NCBI GenBank assembly: GCA_022606425.2
Contig: JAHDVF020001054.1
Location: 682,001-746,000 of the forward strand
Direction: 5' to 3'
Origin: Lepidostoma basale
Taxonomy: Eukaryota; Arthropoda; Insecta; Trichoptera; Lepidostomatidae
DNA: 64,000 bases
The notes beneath the pieces are model-generated. The model was not told the origin of the DNA. It saw only the letters and a program-made list of their open reading frames with translations, and searched no databases. Positions 49,960 through 59,819 of this stretch are shown here, piece after piece. Each line of letters starts with the position of its first letter. Positions within the stretch are counted from its first letter, which is position 1. Position numbers and translations under genes: made by a program.

Positions 49960-50300
49960 GGTTACAGTGAATATAAATAAGAAATCTTTATTTACATATA
50001 TTATACAAAATATTTTACGTAACAGTGGTCCAAGACATGTTATCGTGTGGGGCGAGCCTCACAACCAAGAGAGCCAGAGGCCTACGATGATTATTCGCCA
50101 GAATGTTCAAACATCCGGTGGCGTATCACTTGATAGCGCATGTGCTCAAATATTTATCCACGGGAGTTGAATTTTAATGTCTCCAATAATGGGCGGTGAA
50201 ATCGTCTGATGTTTCATTTCCTTGTCCACATGCAAAACGGCTTTTCTGGCAATAACCACCCTCTGGCTTTTAAAACCGTTATCCTTCCTAACTCTTGTCT
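49960..50300. other. Unique mid-GC DNA
   Basis: CAAGAGAGCCAGAGGCCTAC and GTTCAAACATCCGGTGGCGT belong to no repeat I can see in this window. A 67-codon plus frame (49967-50170) has no motif. Confidence 0.3.
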
Positions 50301-50494
50301 ATCTTATTCTTCTTCAAGTGGCATTTTAGGTGTAGGCTTATTTTTGTAAACAATATTTATTTAAATAGTCCATTGTTTTGGCCGAAACACTATGATATTT
50401 TAACATTTTATATCTGTTAATTCAAAAACTTATCACAAACGTAACTCAGAAGGTCACTGACATCATACACGAGTAATAAAGTACAAAAAGTGTT

Positions 50495-50985
50495 TAAAAA
50501 ACTAACTAACTAATTAACCATCACGACCGCTCCCCGAAGGGGTAGGCAGAAAGAATGGACTGCCACACTTTTCTTTCCTGACATATTTCTCTCGCTTCCT
50601 CAACACTCATACATCGTGTCATGCACGCGCGTCGATTTCTCTGACTCCTCACATGGCCGACATTCAATATTTGATTTATTTGATCGTGCCACGTTTTCCT
50701 CGGTCTTCCTCTATTTCTGGCTCCATTTACATCATTAACATATAATTTTTTTACCATTCTTTCTTCATTCATTCTTTTCATATGTCCAAACCATCTTAAT
50801 GATCCTTTCATTATTTTGTTCATGACACCATCATTCGCACCGCATTCACTTCTTATATTTTCATTCGACACTCTATCATACACAGAGTATCCACACATTC
50901 GTCTAAGAGATCTCATTTCTACTGCATTTATTCTACTTTCATCCTTCTTTTGCCAGTTCCATGCTTCGCTTCCATACATAAGTAA
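50495..50985 (-). mobile_element. LINE-1 3' end with intact C-terminal frame
   Basis: Minus-strand open frame of 152 codons (50521-50979): YGSEAWNWQKKDESRINAVE, SLRRMCGYSVYDRVSNENIR, SLRWFGHMKRMNEERMVKKL, GRPRKTWHDQINQILNVGHV, CMTRCMSVEEAREICQERK, SAYPFGERS. This is the best copy of the C-terminal domain in the window. The hairpin (CCCCGAAGGGG) and CTAA tail (50497-50518) are present. The 5' end stops exactly at the ATGTATGG codons, like the copies at 20587, 31023 and 41245. A small second fragment lies at 51070-51125. Confidence 0.88.
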
Positions 50986-51279
50986 AAGTGTTTAATTAAG
51001 TGTTAAATATGTCCAACCACCAAGTAATGGCTTCTTATCAAAGTTTATTTTATCATTGATTGTTTTTCCGCACATTCTTCTTAGTGACCTCATTTCTACG
51101 GCATTTATCCTACTTTCATCCTACATAAATACTCTTGACTTTAGAAAACATCTCGTCTTCCTAATGTCGAACCATCTCTAATGCGTTCCTGGTAGGTATA
51201 ATGTTGAATGTATATTATATTCTACCTGTACTCAACATTTATGCTGTTTGTAATGTCTTGTGAGTAAATAAACTGATTT

Positions 51280-51590
51280 GATAATAATACGAATGAAAAC
51301 GTCAGTTTTCTAGAAGTTTTATTATATAATATTTTATGGGAATGACATGTTTCGCCCTTCTAAGGCATAACATCAACTTTCGTTAATTACCTTATTCTGC
51401 TCTTTTTACTAGTGTATATAAACTGCAACGAGGTGAAGTTTCGTCACATTTGATAATGTCTTAGAAAAGGAAACATGTCATTCCATAAAATATAATAAAA
51501 CTTCTAGAAAACGGACGCTTTCATTCGTATTAATTATTTAATATGGAGTTTTACATAACTGTTCAAGAAACAATTAATAAACTGATTTGA
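51280..51590. repeat. Family A foldback repeat with an insertion in its centre
   Basis: AATACGAATGAAAACGTCAG, TTTCGCCCTTCTAAGGCATA on the left; ACATTTGATAATGTCTTAGA, AAAGGAAACATGTCATTCCA and ACGGACGCTTTCATTCGTAT on the right, end TTACATAACTGTTCAAGAAA. About 80 unrelated bases lie at the centre. Confidence 0.75.
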
Positions 51591-51724
51591 TTTTATAATA
51601 ATCGTATATGTATTGGTTATAAACTATTTAAATGTATTGTATAAGTAAAAACTCGTTATATTATGATCAAATGGTAACCAAAAACAAGTTGCATATAAAT
51701 TTAGTTTGATGGGACCAGATACTA

Positions 51725-51940
51725 AGAGCGCTTTTTCATGGACGCTTAATAGGTTTTGGCCACTTCTGCAGAAAAGCGACGCCATAATGACGGGCTAAAC
51801 GAAAAATGAATTGAATTATTCGAGGGTGGGGGGTGAAGGATAAGGAACGAAGGGTGAGGGGTGTGGCTGGAGGATTACTGGGTATCGTGTGACATGTGGT
51901 CTGATTCAAGGGACTCCTCGACTGTTCATATGGGACACAT
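51725..51940. promoter_or_regulatory. Unique G-rich island
   Basis: GAGGGTGGGGGGTGAAGGAT and GGTGAGGGGTGTGGCTGGAG form a purine/G-rich strand next to CAGAAAAGCGACGCCATAAT. Not a repeat here. It could be an intronic regulatory stretch. Confidence 0.3.
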
Positions 51941-51999
51941 TTTATTATCATGTTAAAAATTATTGTATTTTATTTCATTACCAGACTTATAAGATATAT

Positions 52000-52503
52000 A
52001 TTTACTTAGGAAATTGAAAATAACTTTGTTTAATCCACTAATTATTAAAAAAACACGACATGTTTCGGATCGAGGATACCTCCATCTAATATACAATAAA
52101 AACTAAACAATGAAAAACTAATTTTAAAACGCATTTAAAATTCGAGACAATAATTCAAATTTAAAAATTAACCTGGGCTATTTGTTATAAGTAATAATAA
52201 TATTTTTTTAACAGTAAGAACTGACAAATAATATTAAATAATAATAATACATGATGATAATATAAATAAATATAAAAAAATGTAATTTAGAAAAACATAC
52301 ATTTGAAGTTAAAATTTATATAGAAATTAATAAATGATTAATTTGCATTTGATTGGGAATGGGAGCTTGGGAGATTAAATGTAGACCAAGTATTTAAGGA
52401 GAAAGGAGTTAAAGGAGGAATCAGATTATTAATTATGTTTTCAGCCAATTTCAGGATTTCTAACTTTTCAAGTTTGTTTAATTTATTGCTGTTGTTAACT
52501 GTA
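52000..52503 (-). mobile_element. Penelope-like element, 3' end, second copy
   Basis: Left: TTAGGAAATTGAAAATAACT and the hammerhead arm remnant (GAAA rc at 52063-52066, GUC rc at 52057-52059, but CUGAAGA lost by a deletion at 52083-52090). Right, on the minus strand: QLTTAINLNKLEKLEILKLA-like sequence equivalent to the region after the GIY-YIG stop in the first copy. Interrupted at 52502 by a mariner. Confidence 0.75.
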
Positions 52504-53700
52504 CGAGGTCTGTTCAAAAAGTATCGCGAATTTTATATTTTTTCAAAAAGTATTTATTTATTCATGAATATCTATTTTGTCCCCTTCAAAGTAATTCCCC
52601 TCGGATATAATACATTTATGCCAACGTTTTTCCAATCCTCGAAGCACTTAAAAAAAATCATTTTTTGTGATCTTGTTCAGCTACTCCTTCGATGCCGTCT
52701 TTATCTCCTCAATCGTGGCCTAGCGTCGTCCTTTCATGGGCCTCTTCAGTTTTGGAAACAGGAAAAAGTCACAGGGGGCCAGGTCTGGGGAATACGGTGG
52801 CTGCGGCACCATTACAGTGTTGTTTTTGGCCAAATATTCGCGCACAAGCAACGATGTGTGAGCAGGGGCGTTATCATGGTGCAAAGGCCAGTTTTTGTTC
52901 TTCCACAAATCCGGGCGTTTCTGGCGGATTGCTTCGCGCAAATTGCGCATAACTTGCAGGTAATATTCCTTATTGACCGTACTACCCTGTGGCAAGAACT
53001 CATGATGCACCACGCCCCTGCAATTGAAGAAAACTGTGAGCAAAACCTTCACGTTCGACCGAACTTGGCGCGCTTTTTTTGGTCTTGGCTCATGCGGCAG
53101 CTTCCATTGGGATGATTGAGCTTTGGTTTCCACGTCATAACCATAAACCCATGATTCGTCACCAGTTATGACCCTCTGGAGCACATTTGGGTCGTCACGG
53201 ACCGAGTCCAACATCTCCTGAGCAATGTTAACGCGATGCTGTTTTTGGTCGAAATTGAGCAATTTTGGCACGAATTTCGCGGCGACCCGACTCATGCCCA
53301 AATCATTGGTTAAAATCGAATGGCACGAGCCAATCGATATGTTTAGGTCCTCAGCAACTTCTCTAACGATTCGACGATTGGCTTACTATTTTCTTCACTT
53401 TATCAATGTTTTCGTCTGTTGTTGACGTGCTCGGGCGTCCGGCACGCTCTTCGTCGTTCATATCTTCTCGGCCCTCTGAGAACATTTTGTACCACCGATA
53501 AACGTTGCTTTGGTCCAAGGTAGCTTCACCATATGCCACAGTCAACATTCGAAATGCGTCCGCGCACTTTATTTTGTTTTTCACACAAAATTTGATACAG
53601 ATTCTTTGATCCATTTTTTGGAATAGGCAAAAATATCGAAAAAAACGTTTGCTGAACCAGCTAATAGCAGGCAAGCCAACGTTCGGGCAGGACAACGTCT
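52504..53700 (-). mobile_element. mariner transposon, about 1.2 kb, one end lost
   Basis: The left terminus CGAGGTCTGTTCAAAAAGTA follows TA at 52502-52503 inside the PLE. A nearly whole transposase gene fills the element on the minus strand, with two frameshifts. No matching inverted terminus is visible near 53700, so the 5' end is truncated or replaced. Confidence 0.85.
52720..53695 (-). pseudogene. mariner transposase, frameshifted
   Basis: Cut-and-paste transposase of the DD34D class. N-terminal helix-turn-helix part in 53363-53627 from MDQRICIKFCVKNKIKCADA, with VYRWYKMFSEGREDMNDEER and GRPST linker. A frameshift at about 53363 is followed by the catalytic part 52720-53301: VITGDESWVYGYD (first Asp, residue 48 of that frame), HHDNAPAHTS (second, residue 143), PYSPDLAPCDFFLFPKLK (third, residue 178, 34 residues after the second). 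The C-terminal tail shifts frame at 52719. All three Asp are retained; two frameshifts suggest a fairly recent loss. Confidence 0.88.
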
Positions 53701-53719
53701 GTCGGGTCCGCTTGTTATA

Positions 53720-54440
53720 TAATTTAGTACACAGCTTAATTTTATACTATTTGTTTAATTTAAACAACAAACAAACATTCGCACAAATCATGTTTGTGTG
53801 ATTTTTTTTCCGAAACATGTTTGTGAAAAGTGAGATGAGAATAGATTTTTTTTTACACTGAAGAATAATAATTTTCCGAAATATACTTATTTAAATAATA
53901 ATCAACACAGATATCTAAATATTTAATATGTTAACGTTACAATAAAGTGATCATATTCATCTATTAGAATGATCTTACTAACAGCATTATCAAAAGCCGA
54001 AAAATTCTGCATTGTGAAAAATTATAAAATCGAAGATATCATTCATTACACTATGACGTATACATAACAAAACGCCTTTGTTTGAACACCATCAAAGTTC
54101 AAATAATTTAATAATGATATCACTCTAAGTAAATATATATAAAAAAAACTATTCTTAAAATTAGTATGCAGAAAACAGTATTATTTCCTATCTTATAATG
54201 AAATCAAACATAACCGCTATAATTCTTCTTGTTGATACTGTAAACAATTGTTTTGAACAAAATAAATAATGAGTAAGTTTTGAAAGGCGCGTATAAATCA
54301 CCAGTTGCAGTGTGTGCACATCTAAATACTGCCATGTGTGGGGGAACAGAATTCCCTGAAGATGGGATTAAGTCGCGACGGGAAACGCAATAGAAAAATA
54401 CGTAACAAAGATTTATTTTAAACAGAATACTTAAAGATAA
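53720..54440. other. AT-rich intron DNA, weak hammerhead-like word only
   Basis: No gene. CCCTGAAGATGGGATTAAG..GGGAAACGC at 54352 resembles a hammerhead start and GAAAC but no stem II can be drawn with confidence. Confidence 0.4.
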
Positions 54441-54448
54441 TTCCTTAT

Positions 54449-54814
54449 TTGTGTGGTTGTAACAATGCATTCGAAATGTGGATACACAGAAGAATGCTTC
54501 GTATACCTTGGACCGAAAAGGTCAGTAACGTCGAAGTACTTAGGAGAGCCGGAGCCAAGAGAGAGCTGCTGTCGAATGTCAAAGTGAAAAAGGTCTCATA
54601 TTTGGGTCACGTGTTGCGTGGAGAAAAGTACCGCCTCCTCCGACTTATATTGGAGGGCAAGATAGAGGGAAGACGGGGAGTTGGCAGAAAACAGATGTCC
54701 TGGCTGCGCAACATTAGAGAGTGGACCGGAATGAGGACGGTGGATGACCTGTTTCGGGCAGCGCAGGACAGGGAGGTTTTCGCCGGAGTGATCGCCAACG
54801 TCGGGGGGACCTGA
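54449..54814 (+). mobile_element. RTE-like LINE C-terminal fragment, open frame of 121 codons
   Basis: NAFEMWIHRRMLRIPWTEKV, KRELLSNVKVKKVSYLGHVL, GKIEGRRGVGRKQMSWLRNI, REWTGMRTVDDLFRAAQDRE. The EMW-RR-LRIPWT..YLGHVLR..KIEG-R..GR(R/K)..W signature is that of RTE-type LINE C-termini. The tail is (GAA)n at 54822-54838. Uninterrupted, hence younger than the other RTE fragments. Confidence 0.8.
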
Positions 54815-54839
54815 CACGGCACAGGAAGAAGAAGAAGAA

Positions 54840-55695
54840 CAATGATTTAAAAATCATTTGTATTGTTTAGTATAGCATAGTATACAGAATATTTCAAAAT
54901 AGTACTTATAATGAAAAGAAAAACTCAAATCATTTTTACCGCACCCGCAGCGTAGTTCATACTCATAAAACATTTTCGTTTATTAATCACTTTTTCAATG
55001 AATTGAAAATACAAGGTGATTTCTATGCGTCTTCTGGATGGTTGACGCGCTTTTAACAGAGACACGACATCCGACCAATTTCTATTCATGGCTAAAAATG
55101 AAGGAAGCCAGTCATAAAGTGTGACGCTGTCAACACGTGCGTCTTACTAAGCAAGTAGGTATACATGTAAGCGCATATAACGCAGTTTTTATTTACTTTG
55201 TTTACATTTTTTAATGATTTCGGATTAACCGGGAAATCGATTCTACGTTTTTTTTGTTTTAACACTGTTATTAACTTACTCCTTAATATACGTATATATA
55301 TACTCGTATGTACATATCAGGGGTAATAAGTTAGATTCTATACAAACTTAATATTAAACTAATTATGTAATTTGACTAAATTTAAATATTGATATTTATT
55401 ATATCAATTGATTTTACCTTAAATATTATTTTTTTCATATTTAGATAACTTTTCAACCACATTCTCTATTCATTCACTTCCTCCGGACACCGTGTACCTG
55501 GAAGACCACGAGATGGAGGAAAAGCTGGTCCTCAACAACCGAGGAGACATGATTTCTCTGTCACATATTATCCGATCTTTTAAAAAGAGAAGAATATTAT
55601 CTAACAATTGTTTAATTGAATATTTAAAAAAAAAGTGAGGTATTAAAACTTTTAAAGACTTCACACGATGCTTCCATTTTAAACCAAATATAAAA
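54840..55695. other. Mostly unique intron DNA
   Basis: 55020-55170 is richer in GC (TGGATGGTTGACGCGCTTTT, GACGCTGTCAACACGTGCGT with a CACGTG E-box) and may be regulatory. 55470-55700 has a short frame without motifs and a segment (TTTAAAGACTTCACACGATG) repeated at 56095. Confidence 0.35.
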
Positions 55696-55699
55696 CATA

Positions 55700-56065
55700 C
55701 ATAAAAATACAATAAGGATTGATCTCAATAGAGACGAATATGTAAATTGTTTTTTTTAATTCAGAATATGGTGGTCGAGGCGTTTACATAACTTATGACC
55801 TGTCATTGGTTGGGTTAAGCGATCGCTTTATGTAATACAACATTCCCCATTCCACCCTTCTTACGACTAACACCTCTGACAAATTTTTGAAAGATTTATC
55901 TATGCTACTATGTTGAGAAACACCTCACATATTTTTATTCAATCTACACTAGCGCCATCTATTAAGATTAGATGTAAGCATTGAGCAGAAAATCTTTATT
56001 AATGCAAGGTGAAAGGCTACGCAATTATCACACATTGCTAGACAACGCCTAGATTGTTTAATTGA
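55700..56065 (+). repeat. Family G repeat
   Basis: TTGATCTCAATAGAGACGAA, GTCATTGGTTGGGTTAAGCG, ATCGCTTTATGTAATACAAC, ACAAATTTTTGAAAGATTTA, ACACTAGCGCCATCTATTAA. It belongs to the subfamily with GCGATCGCTTTATG, as at 2395 and 61860. The unit GACTTCACACGATG..ATACAATAA follows on both sides (55665, 56100), so it lies inside another repeat. Confidence 0.75.
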
Positions 56066-56635
56066 TTTTTTTTTTAATAGTGAGGTATCTAAAACTTCTA
56101 AAGACTTCACACGATGTTTCCATTTCAAACCGAATATAAAATATACAAAAAAATACAATAAATTACTACTTGCATTAGTTTCTCGAAACTTTGTGTGTAA
56201 CACATCGATTACAATATTGTATCAGTTTGTTACGAACCTTCCACAATGAATTGATATTACAATGGTGATCCCCGAGATGCGCCCTAAGCCCGATTTGCAT
56301 CACAGAATTACAAGTGTCGAAAAAAATATTGATACCAGATGATCCCAGAATCACCCTCTATTTAGGGGCTGTAAACAATTAAATAACAAGTGGATTAAAA
56401 TCTCTATTAAGGGATGAATGGGGGTTATTGAATGCAGATGTCAGGTTTGAAATCGTTGCGATAAATTGAAAATAAATGCGCTTTACATACAAATATGAAA
56501 ATTTGACACAAAAACTTTGTATATTAAAAGAAACGTCTAATATATAATATTTTACATTGTTCTGACAATAAAATAATCCCACATACCTAAATAATCTATT
56601 CATTGTTTCTTGAACAATGATGTAAAACTTCAGAG

Positions 56636-56745
56636 CGTACTTTCACTAATATGAAAGACGTCGATCTCCGAGGAGACCGCATTCAGCAGACTAATTGCTC
56701 TTCCCACCGATGTAACCAGAGGCAGATTGGTTCTAGCGGTTACAT
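56636..56745 (-). mobile_element. Jockey/CR1-like LINE 3' fragment
   Basis: The minus strand encodes RTNLPLVTSVGRAISLLNAV, SSEIDVFHISES, as at 5930-6125. It directly follows a family A end (CATTGTTTCTTGAACAATGA). Confidence 0.65.
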
Positions 56746-56814
56746 ATAACATTTAATCTGCCAAACTTTTATTACATGACATATAATATATTTTGAAATA
56801 CAATAATGCAAGCA

Positions 56815-57240
56815 TGCAACTGGCAGAAGAAGGATGAGAGCAGAATAAATGTGGTAGAGACGAGATCCCTTACGTGTGGTAAAACGACAGATTTTCAAAT
56901 GCTGATAAAGGAAATAATGTAGAGCGGAAGAAAGTATTAGGAACAAAATTATGAAAGGATCACTGCGTTGGTTAAAAGTAATTAAGAATGAAAAATAAAG
57001 TATACGTTAACCGTGTGAATGGAGCATGAACTCGTGGGAGATCGAAGAAAACTTGGCATGACCAAATTAATCAAATTATAAAGGTCGACCATCGAATCGA
57101 CGTGTGTGTATGACTCGATGTATGAATGTGGAGGAAACTAGAATGGTGTGTAAGGATCAAGTAGTGTGGCGGTCCATTCTCTCTGCCTATGCCTCCAGGG
57201 AAACGGCATGATGGTTTTATTTGTTTTTTGTTGTGAAAAC
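56815..57240 (+). mobile_element. LINE-1 3' end, (TTG)n-tailed subfamily
   Basis: CTGGCAGAAGAAGGATGAGA, KGSLRWL, KVYVNRVNGA, RRKLGMTKLIKL-type decayed codons, CVYDSMYECGGN, hairpin remnant (GCCTCCAGGGAAACGGC) and TTTGTTTTTTGTTG tail. Resembles 31020-31470. Confidence 0.75.
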
Positions 57241-57389
57241 AATATTAATATCGAATATAAACACTTTACTGCAGCCGTACGCGAACTTGATTGTATAATT
57301 TAATTTATCACCGCTCACGTGGAGTTACAGAAAACAAAAAAAACTATTAGTTTAATTAATAACTGCAAGCGATATCAAAAATACATTGA

Positions 57390-57545
57390 AATTAAAAGGG
57401 GGTTGACGGTTCAGAGCCGCCCTTAACTTTGTGCCGCTACCCCTGTAAGCCGCCCAAGTAAGCCCTTTTGATTGACGACCTTTTAATCCCGTCACCTGCA
57501 AACCCTACGGGAATCAAGTAGGAATGTCATATTTATTTATGTCGC
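57390..57545. promoter_or_regulatory. Candidate conserved noncoding element 1.9 kb before the second finger exon
   Basis: GAGCCGCCCTTAACTTTGTG, GTAAGCCGCCCAAGTAAGCC, TTGATTGACGACC, TTTTAATCCCGTCACCTGCA (bicoid/Otx-like TAATCC and a CACCTG E-box). Unique and free of repeats. Proposed Hr51 intronic enhancer. Confidence 0.4.
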
Positions 57546-57659
57546 ATTATGTTATTTTGCTGAGCGACTTTTAGTTACACTTGTTACGTTTGGATACGCT
57601 ATTTAATTATAATAATAGGGATCAGATTGTTGGGCATATGCCACAATAAACAAATATAT

Positions 57660-58095
57660 GAATTTTAATTGTATCTCAATAGAGACGAAGATGCAAACTG
57701 GAAACTGAATATGGTTGATCAAGGTGTTTACAGGACTTATGACCTGTCATTGGTTGGGTATGTAATTACAACATTCCCCATTCTACCTTTTTCTTTATGA
57801 CCATGTAAGACAAATTTTTGGAAGTTGTATATATGTTACAAATCTATGCCTAATTTCACATGTCAGTTTCAATATGCCATCTATGAAGATTTTGATTACA
57901 TATGTTATGTTTTTTAAGATATCTCTATATAATCCACATACTAACGCCATCTATGGAGATTAATTTTTAGCATTTAGTAGAACTACTTTATTAACACAAT
58001 TTGAAAGGCTATCGCCATTAGCGCATTGTTAGAAGCCGCCTGGAGATGTCACTCCTATCTATATGCCAAAGAATTTGACCAGAATGATTACAATA
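57660..58095 (+). repeat. Family G repeat, near full length
   Basis: AATTGTATCTCAATAGAGAC, GACCTGTCATTGGTTGGGTA, CAAATTTTTGGAAGTTGTAT, CCACATACTAACGCCATCTA, GAAGCCGCCTGGAGATGTCA, TATCTATATGCCAAAGAATT. Ends before the TTTTGAATGTATACAAAT terminal segment. Confidence 0.75.
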
Positions 58096-58099
58096 TTTT

Positions 58100-58425
58100 G
58101 TTTATATTGTATGTTCTGCGTCGTAATCGCAGTATAAAAATAGCTATTATTATTAGTTTCGAAAGTTTCTGATAATCGCACAATAAAAATAGCTAATATT
58201 ATGATTACTGATAATTTGTGATAATCGCACTGTAAAAATTAGACAATATTATTATTGGATGTAATTCGTTATGATCGCACTCTGTAAATATTTAATAATA
58301 TTATTGGCAATAAATCGTGATTCTCGCACACAAAAAATTTATAAAAATTGTGATAATCGCACTATAAAAAAGAGCTAATACTATTATTGGTGATAATTTG
58401 TGATAATTGCACTTACATTTAAGAT
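58100..58425 (+). repeat. Minisatellite of GATAATCGCAC units
   Basis: Seven or so imperfect units of 45-60 bases with TGATAATCGCACTATAAAAA and GCTAATATTATTATTGGTGA. It resumes at 58622-58660 and 59365-59420 after insertions. Confidence 0.75.
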
Positions 58426-58489
58426 TTCAAGCACATCGAGATGCCAGACGACATTTAATTTACTTAATTAATGCTACTTGAAGTCACTT

Positions 58490-58625
58490 CTGTAATGTTT
58501 TTATTACATTTAACGTATATCCCGCATGGACGGGGTTGGGCCAAGAGTTAGCATGAGCGAAGCTGATGAAAAGGCGCGCGCTGCGTCCTATAAGTGCTTC
58601 GGGTAAATGGTGAAGGTCCCTCTAA
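58490..58625 (+). mobile_element. SINE-2, copy 2, inside the minisatellite
   Basis: CCGCATGGACGGGGTTGGGC, GAGCGAAGCTGATGAAAAGG, GCGTCCTATAAGTGCTTCGG, AAGGTCCCTC. The minisatellite text TAATATTATTATTGGCAATA resumes at its right end. Confidence 0.55.
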
Positions 58626-58662
58626 TATTATTATTGGCAATAATTTGCGATAATCTAAATTT

Positions 58663-59182
58663 TTTAACTAACTAACTAACTAACCATCACGCCGTCTCCC
58701 AGAAAGGGTAGGCAGAAAGAATGGACTGTCACACTTTTACTGATGCGGCACTCCATCCTTCTATTTTCGCCCCGCGTGAGACGCGGTGTGATGGGTTGCG
58801 AACCTCATCGCCACCAATAAGCATCTCCCGCGCACACTTCGATCGACCAACACCCACAAAATAAATCTAAAACAAATAATATAAAATACAATAATATAAA
58901 ATAAAATAACAAAATTAAAATGATATAACACAAAATGATCTGTTTAGATGGTGCACATATTGACTATTTAATTTATGTTCCACGAATCCACCGGTTTTTT
59001 AATTTAGCACATAATGTAATAACACGTAATGTTTTTTTCGATGTTGCACATGTTGACATGGACGATCCGGACTTTTGTGTTTATTTAATTTATGTTACAC
59101 GTATCCACCGGTTTTCAATAGCTGTAATTAGGCACTTAACCAGCAAGAACTTTAAAATAATAGTGAAGAAATTATTCAAATT
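58663..59182 (-). mobile_element. LINE-tailed non-autonomous retroelement (SINE-L), copy 2
   Basis: Same as 9163-9683: CTAACTAACTAACTAACCAT tail, hairpin region (CTCCCAGAAAGGGTAGGC), ACTGATGCGGCACTCCATCC, GAGACGCGGTGTGATGGGTT (minus: AACCCATCACACC...), then GATGGTGCACATATTGACTA and its internal repeat. It inserted into the minisatellite. Confidence 0.75.
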
Positions 59183-59224
59183 GTTAAATATATTAAATTT
59201 TTTAAATATTAATTATAGATTATA

Positions 59225-59365
59225 TGTCACCTGAAGTCCCTCTTGTGATGCTCTAATTACATTTAACGTCAATTTTGCATGGATTGGTTGGGCCTGAAGT
59301 GAGACTGACGAAAGGGCGCCACTGTGTCCTATGACAGCTCCGTGTGAGCGGTGGGAGTCTCTGTA
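59225..59365 (+). mobile_element. SINE-2, copy 3
   Basis: GTCACCTGAAGTCCCTCTTG, TGCATGGATTGGTTGGGCCT, GAGACTGACGAAAGGGCGCC, TGTCCTATGACAGCTCCGTG. Flanked on the right by the minisatellite's last units. It ends about 115 bases before the Hr51 exon. Confidence 0.5.
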
Positions 59366-59480
59366 ATACGATATTGGTGATAATTTATGATAATCGCACA
59401 TAAAAATAACTATTTTTATTATGAGCGTGGCTATAGGTATTTATAAAGCGATGTATTGCTAACATAATAAGTGTTTTCAG

Positions 59481-59584
59481 ATGCCAGGCGGGTACGGGGC
59501 GCTGCGTGGTCGACAAGGCGCACCGCAACCAATGCCAGGCCTGCCGCCTTAAGAAGTGCCTATCAATGGGCATGAACAAAGACG
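59481..59584 (+). CDS. Hr51: Nuclear receptor Hr51/NR2E3: second zinc finger exon
   Basis: Completes the DNA-binding domain: [21 protein letters not shown], then [14 protein letters not shown]. The cysteines are CQAGTGRC (six residues between them, the NR2E3/FAX-1 style D-box), NQC and QAC. The first base A completes the Arg codon left by 34512. The donor GTAAGC starts at 59585 after the G of the next codon (phase 1), where this family usually continues with Ala. The acceptor TTTTCAG ends at 59480. The short frame that continues past the donor to 59697 is intron. Ser in CLSMGMNKD sits where a residue just after the second finger varies among orthologues. Confidence 0.93.
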
Positions 59585-59714
59585 GTAAGCTGCTTTATAT
59601 TCAATTATCAAAAAAACTTCAAAAACATATGAGAGAACAGGGCGCCACCCAACGAACAGCAAAAATAATTTTACGGCATTCGAAAAGGTCAAAATGAAAT
59701 GTATATTGTATAAC

Positions 59715-59815
59715 TCGAATAAAAATCATGTCACCTCACACGTGACTCACATCGCGGCGACGAAGTTATATTGTCACGTCAAAGGTGACTTATGCCCATC
59801 AAGGGTTGAATTCAA
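59715..59815 (-). mobile_element. Fragment of the piggyBac-type MITE
   Basis: TGTCACCTCACACGTGACTC through TTATATTGTCACGTCAAAGG, GTGACTTATGCCCATCAAGG, GTTGAA is the reverse complement of the left end of the element at 60480. It is an inverted partial copy. Confidence 0.65.
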
Positions 59816-59819
59816 AGAA

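Larger units (their letters stand above)
34513..59480 (+). other. Hr51: Giant Hr51 intron (about 25 kb) inside the DNA-binding domain
   Basis: Starts GTAAAA and ends TTTTCAG. It interrupts the Arg codon between the two zinc fingers (phase 2, AG|A). More than half is recognisable transposon DNA: mariners, LINE-1 copies, a nested Jockey-like element, a Penelope-like element, SINEs and foldbacks. Their promoters and polyadenylation-like signals lie in both orientations. Confidence 0.85.

Noticed and set aside
54345..54400. Another hammerhead ribozyme at CCCTGAAGATGGG..GGGAAACGC
   Set aside because: CTGAAGA and GAAAC are present, but I cannot pair a stem II between them or find a UH site at the right place.
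59506..59697. A 63-codon protein continuing past MGMNKDGK to 59697
   Set aside because: GTAAGC at 59585 is a strong donor with the phase expected for this receptor family; the continuation is intron.
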